Below are positions 5,977 through 6,104 of a stretch of 6,104 nucleotides of DNA, in pieces (the first letter of the stretch is position 1; every line of letters begins with the position of its first letter). A program made the position numbers and the translations under genes. The DNA is from an uncultured bacterium (GTDB lineage Bacteria > Bacillota > Limnochordia > DTU080 > JAAYLA01): positions 1 through 6,104 of the forward strand of contig CALKAQ010000090.1 in assembly GCA_937983075.1 (NCBI GenBank), in the 5' to 3' direction. A model generated the notes under the pieces. It saw nothing but the letters and a program-made list of their open reading frames with translations. It searched no databases and had not been told where the DNA came from.

Positions 5977-6006
5977 CCGCCCGGTCTGGCCGCCACCGCC
6001 GGGCGG
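5977..6006. other. GC-rich hairpin between the HTH gene and the primase gene
   Basis: CCGCCCGG (5977-5984) and CCGGGCGG (5999-6006) form a perfect 8-bp stem with a 14-nt loop in the short non-coding gap before the primase ribosome binding site. On the minus strand no T-run follows, so it is not a normal intrinsic terminator for these genes. It could dampen read-through or stabilise the downstream mRNA. It may equally be chance in very GC-rich sequence. Confidence 0.35.
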
Positions 6007-6014
6007 TTCGCCTT

Positions 6015-6104
6015 TTAAGCACCCTCCCGCTGGCCGCTGGTCACGACGTGCCGGGCCAACCATTCCTCAAGCGCCCTCCGGGGGATCCGCCGGGCCGCGC
6101 CGAT
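6015..6104 (-). CDS. Excisionase/MerR-like helix-turn-helix protein, C-terminal fragment
   Basis: Only the last 29 codons and TAA are inside the window; the gene continues beyond the right edge. The visible IGAARRIPRRALEEWLARH matches the wing and final helix of small DNA-binding proteins of the excisionase (HTH_17) type, where a basic strand is followed by IPRxALEEWL. Such proteins direct excision of integrative elements or act as small regulators. It lies 58 bp upstream of the primase gene on the same strand with no promoter visible between, so the two are probably cotranscribed. Assignment rests on this short tail alone. Confidence 0.6.
   Translation of the reverse strand: MGAARRIPRRALEEWLARHVVTSGQREGA

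Noticed and set aside
5957..6022. N-terminal extension of the primase to GTG 6022
   Set aside because: The added residues are Arg-rich with no family match, the start has no properly spaced ribosome site, and the extension would cover the 5977-6006 hairpin and overlap the upstream gene.

Overview
This window reads as one minus-strand gene train on GC-rich DNA. It looks like part of an integrated or plasmid-like mobile element that carries a heavy-metal resistance cassette. The host is most likely a high-GC Firmicute: strong GGAGG-type ribosome binding sites are paired repeatedly with TTG or GTG starts, and the regulator resembles staphylococcal CadC. This is an inference from style; no species is claimed.

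In transcription order (from the right edge leftward), the first part is a replication module. It begins with the C-terminal end of an excisionase/MerR-like helix-turn-helix protein (6015-6104, cut by the window edge). Next is an archaeo-eukaryotic-type primase-polymerase with a PriCT-like tail (5090-5956), followed with an 8-bp overlap by a DUF3987-type P-loop ATPase with a C-terminal winged helix (3760-5097).

The replication module ends in a striking 72-bp structure (3697-3768). It has three tandem 9-bp units, an 18-bp spacer and three inverted units, all on one 9-bp grid. One end supplies the stop codon of the ATPase gene and the other abuts the ribosome binding site of the next gene.

The middle part holds three small unrecognised genes that look translationally coupled: a 114-aa protein (3338-3682), a 57-aa basic protein (3163-3336) and a 174-aa protein (2642-3166).

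The left part is a cadCA operon. A good sigma-A promoter (TTGACG, 17 bp, TACAAT) and an imperfect palindromic operator lie inside the 3' end of the 174-codon gene. They drive an ArsR/SmtB-family CadC-like repressor (2320-2691) that retains the residues of both known CadC metal sites. Downstream, with a 10-bp gap, is a P1B-2 type Cd/Zn/Pb-exporting ATPase (57-2309) with an N-terminal CxxC metal-binding domain and an unusual His-rich repeat linker. Repressor and pump would form a metal-induced efflux circuit. The last 56 bases carry no recognisable gene.
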